DNA of 64,000 nt from Entomortierella parvispora (lineage: Eukaryota; Mortierellomycota; Mortierellomycetes; Mortierellales; Mortierellaceae). A program made the translations under genes and the position numbers. Shown piece by piece: positions 59,241-64,000 of this stretch. Numbering within the stretch: the first letter of the stretch is position 1; each line of letters opens with the position of its first letter. The stretch spans positions 1,488,001-1,552,000 of the forward strand of contig OY752142.1 of NCBI GenBank assembly GCA_963573315.1. The letters are read 5' to 3'. The notes beneath the pieces were generated by a model. It saw only the letters and a program-made list of their open reading frames with translations, ran no database searches and was not told the DNA's origin.

Positions 59241-59757
59241 TCAAGGTGTCATGCCTTTGAGTTGGAACGCCCTTGATTTCGATCCATCACCTCCTTCGAG
59301 TTTCTCCAGCTCCACGACCCTCTCCTTCATGACTTGGCGGATATCTGCAATCTCGCTGTCCAATGTTTCCTGGTCTAGATTTCCCAAGTAAAAAAAAAAA
59401 AAAAAAAAAAAAATTAAGAATGTTGGCCTCCACCAGATCGGTGTTGCATTCCGCATTTGAGATATATAAGGGGTAGGAAGGTACCTTTCTTGATCATGGT
59501 CTCGACGTTGGATTTGGGCATCTTGATGAACATGTCGCCCAAATTGACCCAGACTTTTTTTTCTACAAAATACAAAAGGATGTCTTGCGTTTCAATATCC
59601 AAGTTCAAAGATCGAAGTTCGAGCGGGGGGCGGAGGGGGAGCACTACCTTGATTAAGATCCTTCTTCAGTTTTCCCAATGCCTCCCGGTTGCTATTCCTC
59701 CGCCGATCATAGTCGACAATCTGAAGCAGCCAAAAGCAATAAGGACAAACCATGGTT

Positions 59758-59790
<33 letters not shown>

Positions 59791-60007
59791 CAAAAAACGC
59801 CACCAACATCTTGTTCATCTGTCTATGTTCCTCTCCTGTCCAAAGCTCTCGTGGAGGTTGCACTGGCACTTTTCATCCCGTGAATCCTTCAATCCAGAAA
59901 TAGCGCTACGACAAGTGACTTACGAGTTCTTTATTCGTAAGGATTTCTTCCGCGACAAGTTCCCGCTGCTGCAAATCTAAAAAACACCATGAATCGACAC
60001 CAGACAT
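59241..60007 (-). CDS. PDRG1: prefoldin-like PDRG1 homologue (R2TP/prefoldin-like complex subunit)
   Basis: A 122-aa prefoldin-beta-like protein in four exons: 60007-59924, 59720-59648, 59562-59485 and 59374-59241. The signature IVDYDRRRNREALGKLKKDL then VWVNLGDMFIKMPKSNVETM, then a second helix ETLDSEIADIRQVMKERVVE, and the C-terminal FQLKGMTP match animal PDRG1 (FGNMFIKMP). PDRG1 is a subunit of the URI/prefoldin-like complex that works with R2TP on RNA polymerase and PIKK assembly. Introns carry long poly-T/A tracts. The first 12 residues are less certain: an acceptor-like TTTTTTAG occurs just after the ATG region, but the resulting intron would be too short. Confidence 0.85.
59760..59790. 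repeat. 31-nt poly-T tract
   Basis: It lies in intron 1 of the PDRG1 homologue (poly-A on the sense strand, between the 59924 donor and 59720 acceptor). Similar homopolymers occur in introns or spacers at 7894-7914, 36422-36444, 41307-41330 and 54627-54652. Confidence 0.95.
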
Positions 60008-60300
60008 GTCAGCGATCCTACTTCCATTACACCTATTGTCCATATTACACATGTCGTTTGGGCTGTCTGCATTGTCTGCTCTTTACTTGATACGAATTCC
60101 ATGTTGTTGTCCTTGCTCTGTGTGTGTTGTTATTGTTGTTGTTGTTGTTGGTGTTGAAATGCAGAACAAGAACAAGTTACAAGACTGGCAAGGTGAAAGA
60201 CAAAGAAGAAACATAGCACGTGATCAATATCCACTAATTTATATTTTATTACAGTTTTTTTTCCTTTCTCGTTCTCTTTCTTTCACCCCTTTCTCTTTCC

Positions 60301-63300
60301 TCAGTCATCCTCGTTCTGTTGACGACGGGCAGCAAGCTATTCAAGGAATAAGAAGGAAACAAACCCTGTTAGAACGACGGTGCAAAATTTCAAAGTCGTG
60401 GAGTGTGGCCTCATTTTTCTTTTCTCAGCTTACAATTTCTTGCAGAGTCTTGCCTCCTGTAGCAGGCCGAGCAGCAGCAGCGGGCTTGGGTGCTGGGGCC
60501 GGTCCGCGCGCAGGAAGGGTGGGCTTAGGGCCTACTGATGGCTTGGGTGCTACTGCTGGAGGACCAGGGCGGCGAGCGGCTGGTTGCGGGCTGGACGTGC
60601 GAGCAGGGGCAGTGGGAGCAGGTGCGGCACCTCCACCACCTGCTGCTGCAGCGGCAGCGGCAGCTTTCTTGGCCTCAAGAGCCACCTTCCATCCAGGGAC
60701 GCCACCAATGTTTCCGGGACCACCGAATCCAGCATGAAGCGCGTTGGTGTTACTGGTGGGTGCAACAGGAGCACGCTCGCCATTAGAAACTACGTTATGG
60801 CGAGGTGCCGCTGAAGAGCTGCTACTAGAGATAGGAGCAGAAGAAGTGGCAGCAGCTGGAGGAGGCGGTGGGGGTTGGCGCTTAGCGGGCAGAGTGGGTG
60901 CGACGGGTGCAGGCCTGGGTACCTCCACAAGGTAGTTGCTGGGAACCCAACCCTCCCTGCCATCCTTCTTCGCCAGCCACCATCCATTCTCATCCTTCTC
61001 CAGAACCTCCATCACGTCGTCCTTTACAAACGAAACCTCACCACTATCCTCAGACTCAAAGTTGTATATGGCCTTATACATGGGCTTGGAGGGGGGAGGT
61101 GGCGGGGTAGTGGCAACGGGAGCTGGCGGTGCTGGTGGTGGAGCCTGACGTTTCACGGGACTGGCAGCGGCAGCAACAGGCGCCTGAATGGACGCACGCT
61201 GGTTATTGACGGCAGACTTTGCTACTGGTGCCGCACGGGGTGCTGCGGTGGAGGTTGGAGGTCTGCGATTACCAGAAGAGGCGTTCGTCTTTTGAGGACC
61301 CCCCTTGCGAATCAACTTGCCGGAGGTAATAGGTCGAGGTGCGACGGGTTTACGCTCGGCCACAGGCCAAGATGGACTGTTAGCAGGTTCGCCGCTGGGG
61401 ACAGTGACGACGTGACTCTTGTAGGTTTCGGTCTTGACACGGTCATCCTTGACAAACTTGATGCTTCCGGTCTTGTTCTTCTTCTTTGTAAACTCAAACT
61501 GGGGTCCAATGTTGATAGCGATACGTCCTCCAGATCTCTGCAAAAGATGGGTGATGAGCTCAGTTTTGAAATCGCACTCCAAAACGATGTCTCCCTCCTC
61601 AGGATTCATGGTATCAATTGAGAACACCATCCAGTCGTCCCTGAGGTTCGAAATCGAGACAGCCTTGATAGCGTTCAGCATCACAGTTCTCTCACTCTTC
61701 ATCGACAAGACCTTTCCGACCAGCTGTGAAACAACCAGATACATATGCGTGGCAGTCTAATGGAAGCAGATGGCTTTTAGTAAGTGCTCCTTTATCTCGT
61801 AGATGACACTAAAACTCCACAAATTGAAATCAAAACTTACGAGAACAAGAGTTCTGGGACTGGGCTTACTGGATCGCATAGGACGAGCCACCAGCAACTG
61901 GACCCTGGCAGAGAAAACGCAGTAGTCCATGTCTAGTAATAGTAATAATGAAAATAGAAGAATGTCAGGAGCAGTTTCATAGCCACCGATGGTTCCGTTC
62001 GCAATCTTGTCATACCTGAAATGCCAATAGCAGACTTGATCATCTGTCCTTGACCACCCTTGTTGTTGACACCAAGGTAGTCTCCCAAGTACCGACGCAT
62101 ACTGACCAAAGAAAAGCGTCTGCGCTCTTTTCTGCCGGCGAGAACCTGATGGCCGTAATCACGGAGCTGAAGCCATTGGATTTGATCCTTGTTCTTTCTC
62201 CAGCATCGCTGAATACGAATGGCGCACTCGTTCTTGTACTTCATGAAATTTCTCCAGGCGCGCTGAATACGGATCGCCATGTTGTGCCAGTAACGATCAC
62301 GCAAATGCTCGAGAGCAAACAGGGTCTCGGGATGACGGATAAAGACCTTTGTAGTTCCCATCTGCCACTCTTCAGAGGCCACGCTGGTGTCCTTGAGAAT
62401 TCGCTCCACACCGCTTCTAGCATCACCCTGCCAAGTGTACTCTCCTGCATAGGAGGTCTTTGGCGACAACAAGTAGAAACGCTCCAAGAACTTTTCGTAA
62501 GTCTGACGCGAAGCGAAACCAGCGCGGCGCACACGGATGTTCTCGCATAGTCCAAGGTATTTGACTTGATGAAGAACCATCTTTGTGTCAAACTCGGTGG
62601 GTGACTTGTTGCTGTTGGGTTTGATGGTACGGATATATGAGGGTGTGCACTGCATCAGGTTCTGAACAAGCAATCCAGCCGATGACTTGATCTTGTCTCC
62701 AGCAGTTGGGGGTCTCTTCTTGCTGTCAAGATCCACAGGCTCGGGGAAGAGCGAAGCAAGGAATTGGTTTCCAGTGGTCGAGAGCATAGTCAAAATGTCC
62801 TTGGAGAGTAAATCCTTGTTCTTGTCTGTCATGCCTGAAATCTGATACATGACATCTCCGGCATAATGCTTGACCAGGAAGGAGGCTCCACGGGACTCAA
62901 AGTGGGGGTTGGACGAAAGACCATTGAGGCGCTGCACCAACGAGTTGTCGGCGGCATTCGAATCGGCATGGGCGGTGGCGCAAGCGTCGTTCATGGCAGC
63001 AAAGATACCAGGTGGGCGTTTCTCCTCGATGAGATCACACACAATCTTGTTGTTGAAAAAGTCAATGGGTGTCCACTGGATACGTTCACGAACGTACTCT
63101 TCCTGTTCCGTCTTGAGAGTTAGCTCGATAAAGATTTGTTGCAGCTTTTCGTTGACGTAGTTGATGCAGAGCTGTTCGAAAGAGTTCTCCTCGAAAATCT
63201 CGAAACCGTAAATATCCAAAACACCAATGGTGTAGGCATGGGCACCTCGTTGTTTCAGAGAGACGTTCACGCGACTGACAATCCATTCGAACAGGTTGTT

Positions 63301-63951
63301 GTAGATTCCCTTGCAGAGCGCATCCCTGACAGCAGCGGCCTATGAAATTTGCAAATCGATTTTTAGCATCTCCTAGATTATGAACTCAACCACACATCAT
63401 TATCATCGTACGTTACCTGGACAGGGTTGAGAGGAGATTCATACATCGAGCCTCTTCTGCCTCCTCGTTGCGTCTCAACCACACGAACAGTCAACGTTTT
63501 GATCAGCTGCTCGGCATCGACCTGCATAATGTATGCAATGAACGCGATAACTAATACAGGAAGAGATGTTCATTGGTAAGAAGAGGTGGTAAAGGCACAG
63601 TCGGCCACCTGTCCCCAACTCAACCTGAACTTACCATCGCTATCAGTAATCTCAGCATAGCCATCGCCGTTTTCTGCGAATTGAACATTTCCAAGCCAAA
63701 GGATGATGGCGAGCATACGGAAGATCTCGTCCTGCTCCAGTTGTGAAAGTCCAATTACACGCATAGCTTGCTATTTTGAGTAGGGGCACAGAAACTATTA
63801 GTCTTCAGATTCCAGTAAAAGTAAAAGTCAATGTGACAGAAACGTACCAAGGTCTCAGAAAAATCATGAACATCATCGATTCCATCAACTGACAAGCACC
63901 CACTTCTGTTTGTCAACAAGAAGCTCTCAGGACCAGTCATGCCGAATTGCT
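60301..63951 (-). CDS. MYO1: class-I myosin (Myo3/Myo5 type), 5' part outside window
   Basis: Actin-based motor of endocytic actin patches. Visible exons are 63951-63848, 63770-63635, 63550-63417, 63339-62016, 61932-61841, 61756-60434 and 60336-60301, in phase. Motor blocks include [40 protein letters not shown], the actin-binding region and the converter. Two IQ motifs follow ([27 protein letters not shown]), then a TH1 membrane-binding domain, a proline/alanine-rich TH2 region, an SH3 domain ([38 protein letters not shown]) and another Ala/Pro-rich stretch. The tail ends [16 protein letters not shown]. The ATP-binding P-loop and the TEDS site are not in the visible exons. The final acidic segment is very short and has no Trp. 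Confidence 0.94.
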
Positions 63952-64000
63952 CTATTACAAAAACCAGATATGGTTAATTATAGTCAAACAGCCGGTTTGG

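Noticed and set aside
60875-61621. 248-codon plus-strand frame within the myosin tail
   Set aside because: Antisense of the SH3 and TH2 coding exon; Gly/Arg-rich translation with no domain.

Overview
The window is nuclear DNA from a filamentous fungus, most likely an early-diverging one of the Mortierella/Mucoromycota type. Genes are cut by many short GT-AG introns (about 50-150 nt). Several proteins carry long CAG/CAA-coded glutamine runs, promoters are CT-rich, and the gene set is eukaryotic and fungal: Slm1, chitin deacetylase, Naf1, Sda1, Ddi1, Swd1/RBBP5, Pds5 and a class-I myosin with SH3. The lineage is inferred from gene style, not from a marker gene. Exon coordinates come from reading splice sites by eye and checking that reading phase is kept across every junction.

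Layout. 1-3609: 3' part of a large Q-rich disordered protein (minus). 4742-6093 and 6600-8785: a divergent pair, a short-chain 3-hydroxyacid dehydrogenase and (methyl)malonate-semialdehyde dehydrogenase. 10118-11128: HAD-like hydrolase. 11376-13444: Slm1-type BAR-PH protein. 14815-15944: GPI-anchored chitin deacetylase. 16948-22665: cohesin regulator Pds5 (25 exons). 22886-24045: short TFIIIC subunit 5 homologue. 24112-26238: Naf1. 26526-26989: mitochondrial ribosomal protein bS16m. 27783-29735: SEL1-repeat chitin-synthase-activator-like protein with a CaaX box. 29924-32402: Sda1. 32581-33476: unrecognised small membrane protein. 33868-35773: Ddi1. 36000-38629: WD40 protein. 39654-42203: Swd1/RBBP5. 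42343-45195: unrecognised protein with two cysteine pairs.

46379-57680 is the most distinctive block: four head-to-tail paralogous major-facilitator transporters of the monocarboxylate-transporter type. They share intron positions and differ in their cytosolic N-termini. The window ends with a small ankyrin protein (58059-58999), a prefoldin-like PDRG1 homologue (59241-60007) and the tail plus most of the motor of a class-I myosin (60301-63951, cut by the window end).

Functional links. The SDR/semialdehyde-dehydrogenase pair would carry out consecutive oxidations in propionate, beta-alanine or valine breakdown. TFIIIC5, Naf1 and Sda1 are all ribosome or small-RNA biogenesis functions within 10 kb. 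Chitin deacetylase, the SEL1 protein, Slm1 and myosin-I belong to cell-wall and cortical actin biology, but they are scattered rather than clustered. I found no CRISPR array, transposon, rRNA or convincing tRNA gene.
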